Part shown: positions 26,105 to 35,494 of the stretch, piece by piece
Layout: the number at the start of each line of letters is the position of its first letter
Numbering within the stretch: the stretch's first letter is position 1
NCBI GenBank assembly: GCA_016722945.1
Contig: JAEQMT010000037.1
Coordinates: forward strand, 62,001-126,000
DNA: 64,000 nucleotides
From: Desulfofustis sp. PB-SRB1
GTDB lineage: Bacteria > Desulfobacterota > Desulfobulbia > Desulfobulbales > Desulfocapsaceae
Direction of reading: 5' to 3'
Notes under the pieces: generated by a model
The model's database searches: none
Told to the model about the DNA's origin: nothing
What the model saw: the letters and a program-made list of their open reading frames with translations, nothing else
Translations under genes and position numbers: made by a program

Positions 26105-29100
26105 AATCCTTTTCTTACCTGCTGAAAGATATATGGAAGCGCCGCCTTGTCCGCCTGGCGACAATCTTATTGGCGCTCGTTGTCATGGTAGTTCTGCTGA
26201 CCCCGATTGCCCTTCGATTTGCGGCAACCTCATGGCTGACCCGCAATGGTGCCGAGACCGCCTCCATCGAAACACTCTCCATCAATCCGTTCACCGGCAC
26301 GCTGCACCTGACCGGGGTTTCAGCCTGGCAGGATGGCAAGGAAGTTATCTCGGGTGACGATCTCTTCATTGATATCGATGTCCAAGACCTGTTCAGCCGC
26401 CATGTGCTCATCGAACAGCTTGATCTTAACGGCGTGAGTGTTGAAGTCGAACGGTTCATGGACGGTGGTCTGCGAATCGGCTCATACCGGCCCGTAGCGG
26501 CCCCCGAAGCGGTACCGGAACCAGCGGAAACGGCACAACCCTGGTATGTCACCATCATCTCTGTCTCCCTGGATAAGGTCTTAATAGACTACACGATGCC
26601 GAAATTGTCAGGCCAAATTCAACTCGATCATGCCGACGGCGCCAATATCACCACCGATCCCGACGCTTCGCCCGGTTCCCTAAGCCTTACAGGGACCGTA
26701 AACAAGGCGCCGATTTCTCTTGATCTTACCACCGTGGGAATTAGCAGAGGCATCCAGCTGGCCGGTGCGGTACGCATAGAGGATTTGTCTCTCGGCAACG
26801 CGGAAAAGATAGTACAGCCGGTCATGCAAAGCATGCAGGGAACCTTCCGGGCCGATGGAGCACTTGTTGTCACACTTGGTGAGGACGGCGTACTTACGGA
26901 ATTTGACGGCCAACTCGGGCTGTTTTCCACGGCCCTGGCAAGCGAGAGCTTTTCGCTAGCGGGGTCCTATGACTGGCAGGGAACATTATCCTATCAGATC
27001 ACTCCCGAAATCACCCCCGTCGTCGCCGTCAATGGTATTCTCACCGCGGCTCAACCGGAGTTCGCTCTTGCCGCCACCACCTCTATCCAGGCCCAGACCA
27101 TCTCCCTGCAGGCGGAAGGAGAGGTTCAGCTGTTGCCGGCCATCCAGATAGAAACAGCCGCCACTCTTACATATACCGGTCTTGATTACCGTGGCGCCGA
27201 TCTTGGTCTGCAGGGCGCCAGCGGTGGCTGGCAGGGAAGAATCGGCTATGGCGCCCAAGAAAACAGGTTGGCGGTGGCGATAGAGGGAAAAACGGAGTTT
27301 GCCCACTTTATCCAGGGTAACATGGATGCCCCCACTCTGGATGTGCGTGAGTTCTCGGTGGAGGGAATTGCCACCATCGCCAAAAATGAGACCTTCACCG
27401 GATCGTTTTACGGCGCCCTAACTGTTACCGAAAGCGGACTTGCTCAGCCCAGTAAACAATTAGAACTCACTGAAATTGACTGGCGTGGGATGCTTTCCGT
27501 GCAAACGGGAGGCGATCAAACGCCAACTCAGCTCAAAGCTAATGGGACCCTGGCTGCCGGCAGCATCACCTTTGCCCAAGCCGATCAGCTTGCCCTCAGT
27601 CAGGATAAAATCGTTATCGACGGCAACGTATCTTTCACCTCCGGCGACGATCTGGCCGCCTCCTACCAGGGTGAAATTTCTCTGGCTAACACCTCGGTGA
27701 GCATCCCTCAGCTTACCATCAGCGGTGAAGAGTCCGGTTGGGGCGGATCAATCGAGCTTGCCGGAAACACGGACAACGGCATCATCGAAGTAAATACCGA
27801 CGGCGTGCTTAGTGCCACGACGTTTTCTTTCGGGCAATCAGACACCCAACTGAGCCAGCAGTCGCTCATGCTCAACGGCGCTGCCGGAATTACCGTTGGC
27901 GACGGGCTCGCCGCTTCCTATCAGGGTAAGATTTCATTGGCGGGAACCTCCCTTTTTTCCGACCGACTCGCAATCGCCGGCCAGACAGCGGAGTGGGACG
28001 GCGAGTTGTCGTTTGCACAAGACCCAGCGGCAGCCATGACGGCTGATGGGCAAGGTACGCTGAAGATGTCTGATGTTTCCATTGACCAGGGGCTGGAGCT
28101 GAACATCAACCAGCAGGCTGTCACCCAACTGAGCCAGCAGTCGCTCACGCTCAATGGCGCCGCCGGAATTACCGTTGGCGACGGGCTCGCCGCTTCCTAT
28201 CAGGGTAAGATTTCATTGGCGGGAACCTCCATTGTTTTCGACCGGCTCGCAATCGCCGGCCAGACAGCGGAATGGGACGGCGAGCTGTCGTTTGGGCAGG
28301 ACTCATCGGCAGCCATGACGGCTGGTGGACAAGGTACCCTGAAGATGTCTGATGTTTCCTTTGATCAGGGGCTGAAACTGAGTATCGCTCAGCAGGCAGT
28401 GGAGATATCGGGAATCGGCTCACTTAAACAATCTGATGCGCTGGAAATCACCTACGACGGCACCGTCGATCTCGATGGCTCACGCATAGAAAATGATACA
28501 TTCAGCCTCACCGGAACCCGGACCGGCTGGTCGGGTGTAGTTAATTATCAACAGCATGGTCAAACGCCTACCATCGGGGTAAACGGTTCTCTCAGCGCGC
28601 ATGAACACACCGTGGCGGTAGCCGCGGCCGATCTGTCGGTGGGCTTTGATGAGCTGTCCATCGGCACCGATACACGGCTGACACCGACCCTTATGGAAGC
28701 TTCATCGGGGTCAATGGATCTCACCTTGGACGGGCTCAGCATCGCCATGAACGAATCGGAGATCATCACGGTTGCAGAGATCGAGCTTGATTCACTGACC
28801 ACCAAGCCGGCGGGCAAGCCACGTCTCACCTCGCTTACGATAGCCGATATCACGCTGCCGCCCTCAACTCTTCAGCCCCACACCATTTCTCTTGCTGAAT
28901 ATACCATAGAGGATGCCGATATAGGTTGGGATATGGAGGCGCTCTCAGCCCGCCGCCAACAAATCAACGGTCTGGAATGTACCCCGGAAAACGGTGAATC
29001 AAGGCTGACCATCAGCGCCGTTACCCTGGCACAAACGGTTCTTTCGGAGCGTTTTACACATGTTGAGATCGATTCAATCAGTGGGGAGGAGATGAGTTGG

Positions 29101-30405
29101 ACAAAAACCGGACAACTACCCGACACCCCACCCGATTACTCTTTGGGCGCGATAACCGTCTCGGATATGGCATGGCAGCCGGAGAGCGGCACCAAAATTC
29201 AATCCATCCACGCCACCGATCTTTTTGGTAGACTTGCTAAGGCTCCTTCTGAGGCCCCACCTTCAGGGACAACTGAGTCCAGCGTCAAATCCCCTCCCAC
29301 TCCGCCTGAAACCGTTGACGTGGGCGCCGATGAAGATACAAAATCAACACCGTCAAAAGCCATTGCACTAGCCATCGAATCAGTGCTTGTGGACGGGGCA
29401 AGCGGCATCTCTTTTATCGACACGACACTTGCGACCCCCTTTGCCGCCACTATTGAGATAATCGAGGCACGTGCCTCAAAAATCGATTTCAATCAGCCGG
29501 AAGTTCCTTTCGAATTCTCAATCGATGCCGTTGTTGACACCTATGCACCACTGACTATTTCCGGAACCGCGGCACCTCTGGCCACCGAGTATCTGATCAC
29601 GAAAACAACCCGCCTGCGCAACTACTCTCTGCCCAAATTATCAGCCTACGGGGCGGAAACCATCGGCACCCTCTTTGAGTCCGGACGTCTGAGTCTCACC
29701 TCATCGGCAACCGTCGTCGGCTCCAAAGTTGACTCAGAAAACACCCTGACGCTCAAAGAGATTAAAACAAAATCGGCTCAAAATGAACAGGCGAAAGCAT
29801 TTCGCTCCAAACTCCCGGTACCGCTGGATACGGCGCTCTACATGATGGCCGACAGCGACGGCACCATCACTCTGGATATCCCCATTAGCGGTAATCGAAA
29901 CGACATTGACGTGGGTATCGGCGACGTTCTGGGCACCGCGCTGAGCAAAGCCATTACGGTGGCGGTTACTCCCTATCTGGCCTACACCGTCCTGGGACCG
30001 ACCGGGGCGCTGGCCTATCTCGGCGTTCAGGTGGGCCGCGGATTGCTTGACACCGACCTGCCATCTCTGTCCTTTGAGACGGGACAAACCGAACTCGCTG
30101 AAAAGCAGATCGAAACCCTGGATTCCATCGGCAAAACACTTGCAAAGCGTTTCACAGGCGATGCGCAGGAGACAATTTCCATCTGCGCCACGGTGGGCTC
30201 CGAAGAGCTGGGCCGGCATGAGACCTCTTCGCTTACCGATAGGCAATCGGGCAAAGCGTTGTTCGAGCTGGGTGAGACCCGGGCGCTCACCGTGCGTAAT
30301 TACCTTGCCGCCACCCATGCCATTGCGGAAAGCCGCATGCTCATTTGTAGCCCGCGGATAGATTTCAAGAAGAACACAAGCGGCCGCATCGAGTTTAAAG
30401 AGTAA
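26101..30405 (+). CDS. Large DUF748 (AsmA-like) envelope protein with internal duplications
   Basis: 1434 aa. A cytoplasmic N-terminus and one membrane helix (about residues 20-42) are followed by SWLTRNGAETASIETLSINPFTG, the usual opening of DUF748. The long periplasmic body is rich in beta-strand-like repeats. The region around 1250-1330 (PLDTALYMMADSDGTITLDIPISG) is the DUF748 signature, and the last 100 residues resemble an OmpA-type peptidoglycan-binding end (LSFETGQTEL). Residues 581-766 hold two nearly identical 93-residue units. The family is related to AsmA/TamB-like proteins that span the periplasm and may carry lipids; function here is inferred only. Confidence 0.88.
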   Translation: MKSFSYLLKDIWKRRLVRLATILLALVVMVVLLTPIALRFAATSWLTRNGAETASIETLSINPFTGTLHLTGVSAWQDGKEVISGDDLFIDIDVQDLFSRHVLIEQLDLNGVSVEVERFMDGGLRIGSYRPVAAPEAVPEPAETAQPWYVTIISVSLDKVLIDYTMPKLSGQIQLDHADGANITTDPDASPGSLSLTGTVNKAPISLDLTTVGISRGIQLAGAVRIEDLSLGNAEKIVQPVMQSMQGTFRADGALVVTLGEDGVLTEFDGQLGLFSTALASESFSLAGSYDWQGTLSYQITPEITPVVAVNGILTAAQPEFALAATTSIQAQTISLQAEGEVQLLPAIQIETAATLTYTGLDYRGADLGLQGASGGWQGRIGYGAQENRLAVAIEGKTEFAHFIQGNMDAPTLDVREFSVEGIATIAKNETFTGSFYGALTVTESGLAQPSKQLELTEIDWRGMLSVQTGGDQTPTQLKANGTLAAGSITFAQADQLALSQDKIVIDGNVSFTSGDDLAASYQGEISLANTSVSIPQLTISGEESGWGGSIELAGNTDNGIIEVNTDGVLSATTFSFGQSDTQLSQQSLMLNGAAGITVGDGLAASYQGKISLAGTSLFSDRLAIAGQTAEWDGELSFAQDPAAAMTADGQGTLKMSDVSIDQGLELNINQQAVTQLSQQSLTLNGAAGITVGDGLAASYQGKISLAGTSIVFDRLAIAGQTAEWDGELSFGQDSSAAMTAGGQGTLKMSDVSFDQGLKLSIAQQAVEISGIGSLKQSDALEITYDGTVDLDGSRIENDTFSLTGTRTGWSGVVNYQQHGQTPTIGVNGSLSAHEHTVAVAAADLSVGFDELSIGTDTRLTPTLMEASSGSMDLTLDGLSIAMNESEIITVAEIELDSLTTKPAGKPRLTSLTIADITLPPSTLQPHTISLAEYTIEDADIGWDMEALSARRQQINGLECTPENGESRLTISAVTLAQTVLSERFTHVEIDSISGEEMSWTKTGQLPDTPPDYSLGAITVSDMAWQPESGTKIQSIHATDLFGRLAKAPSEAPPSGTTESSVKSPPTPPETVDVGADEDTKSTPSKAIALAIESVLVDGASGISFIDTTLATPFAATIEIIEARASKIDFNQPEVPFEFSIDAVVDTYAPLTISGTAAPLATEYLITKTTRLRNYSLPKLSAYGAETIGTLFESGRLSLTSSATVVGSKVDSENTLTLKEIKTKSAQNEQAKAFRSKLPVPLDTALYMMADSDGTITLDIPISGNRNDIDVGIGDVLGTALSKAITVAVTPYLAYTVLGPTGALAYLGVQVGRGLLDTDLPSLSFETGQTELAEKQIETLDSIGKTLAKRFTGDAQETISICATVGSEELGRHETSSLTDRQSGKALFELGETRALTVRNYLAATHAIAESRMLICSPRIDFKKNTSGRIEFKE
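27843..28400 (+). repeat. Two tandem 279-bp repeats within the DUF748 gene
   Basis: Unit 1 is 27843-28121 and unit 2 is 28122-28400, in frame and 93 codons each. They are nearly identical over most of their length (both contain GAAGLTVGDGL-like and YQGKISLAGTS segments at matching places). A weaker third relative precedes them at about 27580-27760, where DDLAASYQGEISLANTS is visible. This points to recent duplication within the coding sequence. Confidence 0.9.
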
Positions 30406-30520
30406 GCGAGGCGTGCGGTTCAAAAGGGTAGGAAACTCCCTGTACATTAGCAATGTTGACTGGGGCAGCGAAATGCTTATGGATGCGTTGTATTGATTCT
30501 TATCAAACATGGAGGTAGAC

Positions 30521-31009
30521 ATGAATAGCATAAAGCTGATAGCCCTAACAACTTTGGCGCTGTTTTTAATCCCCGCCGTCGCGCTGGCCGCGCAGCCTGC
30601 CTGGATGGACACCAAGACCAAGGAGTTGGTGGATGCCGCCCGCGCCGAGACCAATCAGGTGCCCATTGCCGATCTGAAGCGGGTTATCGATGAGGATGAA
30701 GACGTCATCATCATCGATGTCCGTACCCCCGACGAGTATGAAGTCGCGCACGTACCCGATGCCTACAACATTCCCCGCGGCCTGCTGGAATTTTCCATCT
30801 GGTCGATAGCCCCGGATCTGGACGAGACCATCTACGTCTACTGCCGATCCGGCGCCCGCGCCGCCCTGGCCGCCAAGCAGATGCAGGAACTTGGTTACAC
30901 CAATGTCTATTCGGTCTCAACCGGTTCCGTCGACTGGGCCCAGTCCGGTTATCCGCTGCAGACCTCGATCTTGGATGAGCGGGTTATTATCTTGCCTGTT
31001 CAGGAATAG
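30521..31009 (+). CDS. Exported rhodanese-domain protein
   Basis: 162 aa from the ATG at 30521, with GGAGGT 5 bases upstream; an ATG at 30509 is in frame but sits before the ribosome site. A signal peptide (hydrophobic residues 6-20, cleavage near ALA-AQ) precedes a single rhodanese domain: VIIIDVRTPDEYEVAHVPDAYNIP, then the active-site loop YCRSGAR with the catalytic Cys. It should handle sulfane sulfur in the periplasm. A strong terminator follows directly. Confidence 0.92.
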   Translation: MNSIKLIALTTLALFLIPAVALAAQPAWMDTKTKELVDAARAETNQVPIADLKRVIDEDEDVIIIDVRTPDEYEVAHVPDAYNIPRGLLEFSIWSIAPDLDETIYVYCRSGARAALAAKQMQELGYTNVYSVSTGSVDWAQSGYPLQTSILDERVIILPVQE

Positions 31010-31011
31010 CG

Positions 31012-31056
31012 AAGATGTCGGAAAAAGCCTGAACCGGCTTTTTCCGACATCTTTTG
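31012..31056 (+). terminator. Strong hairpin terminator after the rhodanese gene
   Basis: A perfect 18-bp inverted repeat (arms 31012-31029 and 31036-31053; loop TGAACC) with internal A5/T5 tracts. It starts 3 bases after the stop. The symmetry suggests it could also stop transcription from the opposite strand. Confidence 0.88.
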
Positions 31057-31115
31057 ACATGGTGAAATTGGCAGCAGTACCAGAAAGAATATCATCCAAG
31101 GCAACCACCTGATTA

Positions 31116-32513
31116 CTAGCCCTGCTTCTCCAGCAGTGCCACATTTTCCACATGGTGGGTGTGAGGGAACATGTCCACCGGTTGCATAGCCCGCACCCGA
31201 TAGATATCCGTCAATAAAGAGAGATCCCGAGCCTGGGTGGCGGGATTGCAGCTCACGTAGACCAACCGCGGCACAGCCATATCGGCAAGCGTCTCGACCA
31301 CGTTCGGGTGCAGGCCGGAGCGGGGCGGGTCAACAACAACGACATCCACCGGATTAGCGGCGACAAACCCTCTATCGGCCAGCACCTCCCTGACATCACC
31401 CACCACGAAAGAGACGTTTTCAATACTATTGATACGGGCGTTTTCCCGGGCATCACCAATTGCCGGCGCGACGTTCTCGATACCGACCACCTTCTGCGCC
31501 CGAGGGGCTAAGGTGAGCGCGATGGCGCCGGTGCCGGTGTAGAGATCATATACCCGGGTGGTGCCGTCGAGCCCGGCAAAGTCCCCCACCACCCGATACA
31601 GTTTTTCCGCCTGCTCGGAATTGGTCTGGTAAAACGACTTCGGCCCCACCTTGAGGCGCAGCTCTCCCAATTGCTCGATCAGGTGATCCGCCCCACCCCA
31701 GAGTTTCACATCGAGATCGGTGATGGTATCGTTGCCCTTGGGATTGATCACATACCACAGCGAGGAAATACCCGGAAATTCATGGTGCAGAAATGCCAGC
31801 AGTGCCTCACGCTGCTCACTATCTTCAAAAAACAGTGAAACAATCACCATCACCTGACCATCGGCGCCGGTTCTGATGATGAGATTGCGCAACCAGCCGC
31901 GACGCCTCCGGCAATCGTGAAAACTCAGGCCGTGTTTGATGCCGTAGTCCCGCACGGCACGACGGATTGCATTGGATGGCTCAGGCTGCAGCCAGCAGGT
32001 TTCAATATCGAGAATACGATCGAAACGGCCCGGCAGATGATAGCCCAGTCCGCGCGGCTGGCGCTCTTCGTCAGCCATCTCCTCGGGTAGAAACCAGCGG
32101 CGCTGGGCAAAGGTAAACTCCAGTTTGTTGCGGTACCAGCGGCTCTGCCGAGCTCCGATGATGGGGTGAACAATGTCGGCTTCAATCTTGCCGATATGGG
32201 CCATCTGCTCCACCACCTGCGCCTGTTTCTGCTTGCACTGCAGCGGATAGGGAATATGTTGCCAGTTGCAGCCGCCGCAGTGGGCAAAGTGGCGACAAAA
32301 CGGCTCGATCCGGTGTGGCGATGCGGCTATCAACCGGCTTACCCGTCCCTCGTAAAAACCACGACGCCGGTTGGTGACGTGGATATCCACCACATCGCCG
32401 GGTGCGGTCTTGGGAACAAAGACGATTGTATCGTTGTAAGAGCCGAAGCATTTGCCCCCGGCGGCAAAACCGGTGATTCGCAAGCCCTTGATGTGGCGGA
32501 GTCTACGGCCCAT
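31116..32513 (-). CDS. rlmD: 23S rRNA (uracil-5-)-methyltransferase RlmD/RumA family
   Basis: 465 aa. An N-terminal TRAM domain (about residues 1-60) is followed by the iron-sulfur cysteine cluster CRHFAHCGGCNW with a fourth Cys in YPLQC. The SAM-binding domain has YDLYTGTGAIALTLA and VVVDPPRSGLHP, and the catalytic Cys is in YVSCNPAT. The enzyme makes 5-methyluridine in 23S rRNA; RlmD methylates U1939. RlmC and TrmA relatives cannot be fully excluded, but TRAM plus cluster favours RlmD. Confidence 0.9.
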   Translation of the reverse strand: MGRRLRHIKGLRITGFAAGGKCFGSYNDTIVFVPKTAPGDVVDIHVTNRRRGFYEGRVSRLIAASPHRIEPFCRHFAHCGGCNWQHIPYPLQCKQKQAQVVEQMAHIGKIEADIVHPIIGARQSRWYRNKLEFTFAQRRWFLPEEMADEERQPRGLGYHLPGRFDRILDIETCWLQPEPSNAIRRAVRDYGIKHGLSFHDCRRRRGWLRNLIIRTGADGQVMVIVSLFFEDSEQREALLAFLHHEFPGISSLWYVINPKGNDTITDLDVKLWGGADHLIEQLGELRLKVGPKSFYQTNSEQAEKLYRVVGDFAGLDGTTRVYDLYTGTGAIALTLAPRAQKVVGIENVAPAIGDARENARINSIENVSFVVGDVREVLADRGFVAANPVDVVVVDPPRSGLHPNVVETLADMAVPRLVYVSCNPATQARDLSLLTDIYRVRAMQPVDMFPHTHHVENVALLEKQG

Positions 32514-32655
32514 TCAGATGATGCCCGGCGGGTCAGTCATACCATTTTGCAACGGTGTGCTACTCATCACGGCAAAATATCCGTGCGCCGGTGGGCGGGT
32601 ATGCTTATTCTGGGCATTAGTTAGATGTTAAACCCTTGATCGAAATTCATCGACA

Positions 32656-33084
32656 ATGATACTTGCGCACCATACCGTGACGCCGCTCATGGAGCAACAC
32701 ATTGATGACTCCCTCGGTATCGCCGCACCTGGTGACACCGATGACAACGGCAAACCGGTCACATCCTCGCCTTTGCCGGTAGTTGGCTGGAGCAGCTCGT
32801 TTCGCCTCCGGTTAAGCGGCGAACCGGGCGCCTGTCTCGCCCGGATCGAACGGCGTCCACATGGTCTTCTCATAACCATTGATACGCAATCAGGCCCATT
32901 GCTCTGGGTGGTGCCCCATCATTTTGTGTCGATCTTCAAAACCGACACCCTCGCCATCCACGCCCAAGAAGATTACCTGACACTTCGACTGCAAGGAAAC
33001 GACGATCACCGCTTTATAGATTGCATTCTGCATGACAAAAGCCGCCTCAGCGACCATCAATCCTACTACGGCGAAAGAGGGTAA
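32656..33084 (+). CDS. Hypothetical protein
   Basis: 142 aa, no signal peptide or membrane helix, no motif that I recognise. The middle part (SSFRLRLSGEPGACLARIERRPHGLLITIDTQ split over two strands) looks like a small beta-rich fold. There is no clear ribosome site before the ATG, but the frame is conserved in composition and ends 33 bases before the next gene on the same strand. It is moderately likely to be real. Confidence 0.5.
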   Translation: MILAHHTVTPLMEQHIDDSLGIAAPGDTDDNGKPVTSSPLPVVGWSSSFRLRLSGEPGACLARIERRPHGLLITIDTQSGPLLWVVPHHFVSIFKTDTLAIHAQEDYLTLRLQGNDDHRFIDCILHDKSRLSDHQSYYGERG

Positions 33085-33117
33085 TAAAATAGGCCCAAGA
33101 CAGAGGAGAAAAACGCC

Positions 33118-33426
33118 ATGGCAGTAAGCATTTCGACGATCATCGTCTGGATTGTGGTGGGAATACTGGCGGGAACACTGGCCGGGATGGCAATTAAAAG
33201 AAAGAAGCAGGGCTTTGGCTGGATGTACAACCTGCTGCTGGGAATGGCGGGAGCGGTGATCGGCGGCTTTCTCTTTAATCTGCTGAACATCGATTTTGGC
33301 CTCTCCACCATATCCATCAGCCTGCGCGACCTGGTCTCCGCTTTCGTCGGCGCCCTGCTTGTGCTGGCCGCTATTCACCTGGTACGGCGCCGCTCGGCAA
33401 AGAAAAACGAGACCACCCTGCGCTAA
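33118..33426 (+). CDS. GlsB/YeaQ/YmgE family small membrane protein
   Basis: 102 aa with three membrane helices and Gly-rich turns (IVVGILAGTLAGMAIKRKKQG, LLLGMAGAVIGGFL, LVSAFVGALLVLAAIHLV), the pattern of the transglycosylase-associated/YeaQ family, often induced by envelope or salt stress. The name reflects an old association, and no enzymatic activity is expected. GAGGAG precedes the start. It lies 60 bases upstream of the BCCT gene. Confidence 0.88.
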   Translation: MAVSISTIIVWIVVGILAGTLAGMAIKRKKQGFGWMYNLLLGMAGAVIGGFLFNLLNIDFGLSTISISLRDLVSAFVGALLVLAAIHLVRRRSAKKNETTLR

Positions 33427-33487
33427 TCTTTTCTAATCAAGGGAAAATCCCTTTACCAATGTGCATACCTCTCAGGCTGAGAATAAT

Positions 33488-34966
33488 ATGTTTCGCAACC
33501 CGGTGTTATTAATAGCCCTGGCCCTGACCGTCTCCGTTGCCGGCTGGGGAATTGTCGACAACCAGGGACTGGCGGCGTTCGCGGCCAGGGAAGTGGAGAT
33601 AATGTTTACCAGCCGCGGCTGGTTCGTCATGCTTACCGCCAGCATCATGTTGCTGGTTTGCTTGTGGCTCGCCTTTTCCCGTCATGGCGCCATCAAACTG
33701 GGCAAGCAGGATGAAGAGCCGGAGTTTTCCACGATCAGTTGGCTGACCATGATGTTTGCCGCCGGCATGGGTGTCGGCCTGCTTTTTTACGGCTCGGCCG
33801 AGCCCCTTTCGCACTTTCTTTTCATCAAATCAAATGAGCCTCCCGCTATCGCTGCCAGTTATGCCATGCTGCTCACCTATTTTCACTGGGGACTGCACGC
33901 CTGGGCTATATATGGATTTACCGCTCTGGTGCTCGCCTATTTTTCCTTCAGGCGCAACACCTCGCAGTTGGTAAGCGCACCGATTATCAACATCTTCGGG
34001 GTTAATCGCTGGACAAGGGCAGCCGGCGGGCTGGTGGACATCCTCTCCATTTATGCCATCGCCATCGGCCTGGCGGGATCGGTGGCCATGGGAGTGTTCC
34101 AGGTTCAGGACGGGGTCGCCATGCTGTTCGCCCTTGACACCAGTCTAGGCCTCGCCCTGGGTGTGTTTGCCATCCTCTGTGTATCCTTTATCGTCCCGCT
34201 CACCATGGATCTCAGCAAAGGCATGGCAACCCTATCCAACATTGCCCTGTTGATCGCCGTCGGCCTGATGGTCTTTCTGATTCTGTGTGGTCCCACCTCG
34301 TCACTGATGAATGGGATCGTCGAGGGGATCGGCAGCTATCTCACCAAGGTGGTACCTCTGGGCTTCATGACCTACACCTTTTTCGGCGAAGAAGTCCGGG
34401 GCTGGTTTTCCGCCTGGACCCTCAACTATATGGTCTGGTGGTTGGCGTGGTCGCCTTTTGTCGGGGTGTTTATCGCCCGTATCTCGCGGGGACGCACCAT
34501 TCGCGAATTTCTGTTGGGGGTGCTGCTGGTGCCCACCTGTTTTTCCATCCTCTGGTTCGGGGTCTTCGGCGGGGTCGGTTTTTATGAATCCGCGGCAGGC
34601 CGGCTCGATCCCACCATCGTACAGACCAATATCAACCAGACCAGCTTTCTGGTACTGGACAATTTTCCGCTATCATCACTGACCATCGCCGCCACCGTGG
34701 TGGCCGCCTTCTTGTTTATCGTCACCAGCGTGGTAAGCGCCGCCTTCGTACTCTCCATGTTTTCCACCCGGGGAAACCCTGATCCCAGCGTGAAAATCAA
34801 ATTGATCTGGGGCGTTATTTTAGGGGCGCTCGGCCTGGTGATGATCCTCTCCGACAGCGTCGATGCGGTGCGGCAGATTATTGCCATCAGCGCCAGCCCT
34901 TTTGTTTTTATCGTTCTGTTGTTGATGGTGTGTTTTTTAAAAGCGCTCAAAAAAGAACAGGAGTAG
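33488..34966 (+). CDS. BCCT-family transporter (betaine/choline/carnitine type)
   Basis: 492 aa, 12 helices. The BCCT hallmarks are there: TMMFAAGMGVGLLFYGSAEPLSHF, HWGLHAWAIYGF, and WWLAWSPFVGVFIARISRGRTIREF, whose Trp residues form the trimethylammonium-binding box. It should import an osmolyte such as glycine betaine or choline with sodium or protons. The ATG at 33488 (GAGAA upstream) looks better than the in-frame GTG at 33461. There is no long C-terminal osmosensing tail; a 34-aa membrane peptide is encoded directly after it. Confidence 0.93.
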   Translation: MFRNPVLLIALALTVSVAGWGIVDNQGLAAFAAREVEIMFTSRGWFVMLTASIMLLVCLWLAFSRHGAIKLGKQDEEPEFSTISWLTMMFAAGMGVGLLFYGSAEPLSHFLFIKSNEPPAIAASYAMLLTYFHWGLHAWAIYGFTALVLAYFSFRRNTSQLVSAPIINIFGVNRWTRAAGGLVDILSIYAIAIGLAGSVAMGVFQVQDGVAMLFALDTSLGLALGVFAILCVSFIVPLTMDLSKGMATLSNIALLIAVGLMVFLILCGPTSSLMNGIVEGIGSYLTKVVPLGFMTYTFFGEEVRGWFSAWTLNYMVWWLAWSPFVGVFIARISRGRTIREFLLGVLLVPTCFSILWFGVFGGVGFYESAAGRLDPTIVQTNINQTSFLVLDNFPLSSLTIAATVVAAFLFIVTSVVSAAFVLSMFSTRGNPDPSVKIKLIWGVILGALGLVMILSDSVDAVRQIIAISASPFVFIVLLLMVCFLKALKKEQE

Positions 34967-34970
34967 GCGC

Positions 34971-35075
34971 ATGGAAAATGTAACAGATACCATCTTAAAT
35001 GTTTGGGTTTTCATCTTTTTTGGTGTTCTCATCTGGCTCTTCTTCAAGGAGGAACCGAAAAAAAGCGATGAATAA
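34971..35075 (+). CDS. 34-aa single-helix membrane protein after the BCCT gene
   Basis: The ORF starts with ATG 5 bases after the BCCT stop, and its ribosome site AGGAG overlaps the end of that gene. The peptide has a short acidic start (MENVTDTI), one hydrophobic helix (residues 9-25, LNVWVFIFFGVLIWLFF) and a charged tail (KEEPKKSDE). Size, topology and coupling resemble the tiny partners of other secondary transporters such as MetS of MetPS. I infer that it is a small subunit of the transporter. Confidence 0.65.
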   Translation: MENVTDTILNVWVFIFFGVLIWLFFKEEPKKSDE

Positions 35076-35088
35076 TAATGATGATAAT

Positions 35089-35136
35089 GATGGCGTCGTA
35101 AAAAAACCCTATTACCCGTCATGGGGGGGGTCTATA
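35089..35136 (+). repeat. Dispersed repeat copy A, left part (split by IS3-family insertion)
   Basis: Begins GATGGCGTCGTAAAAA and continues as in copy B at 37999. The rest of this copy follows the insertion sequence at 36521. Confidence 0.75.
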
Positions 35137-35200
35137 GTGGACCCCAAAAATGGGACAGCAAATTAAGTTATTTTCCTCACCATAACGGGGATACTGAAAA

Positions 35201-35494
35201 ATGACAGAAAAAAGGCGCAGGACCTACACCGCGGCATTCAAGGCAAAGGTTGGCTTGGAGGCGATCCGTGGGGTACAGACTACTAACGAAATTGCCCAGG
35301 CATACGGTGTCCATCCGGTGCAAGTCGGCCACTGGAAAAAGGCGATCACCGAACAAGCCGGGACACTGTTTGAAACCAAGCGGGGACGCAAAAAACGCGA
35401 CGAAGCCACTGAGCCGGATAGATTATACACGGAAATCGGCCGGTTGAACATGGAGCTGGACTGGTTGAAAAAAAAGTCCGGACTGAGCCGGTGA
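35201..35494 (+). CDS. IS3-family OrfA (helix-turn-helix protein)
   Basis: 97 aa. The first 55 residues are the IS3-type HTH (RTYTAAFKAKVGLEAIRGVQ, then NEIAQAYGVHPVQVGHWKK), and the end (LYTEIGRLNMELDWLKKKSG) is the leucine-zipper coiled coil used for dimerisation. It overlaps orfB by 4 bases (GTGA), where translation coupling or frameshifting would give the fused transposase. Confidence 0.9.
   Translation: MTEKRRRTYTAAFKAKVGLEAIRGVQTTNEIAQAYGVHPVQVGHWKKAITEQAGTLFETKRGRKKRDEATEPDRLYTEIGRLNMELDWLKKKSGLSR

Noticed and set aside
27843-28400. CRISPR-like or satellite array
   Set aside because: Only two long units, in frame and coding, without spacers.
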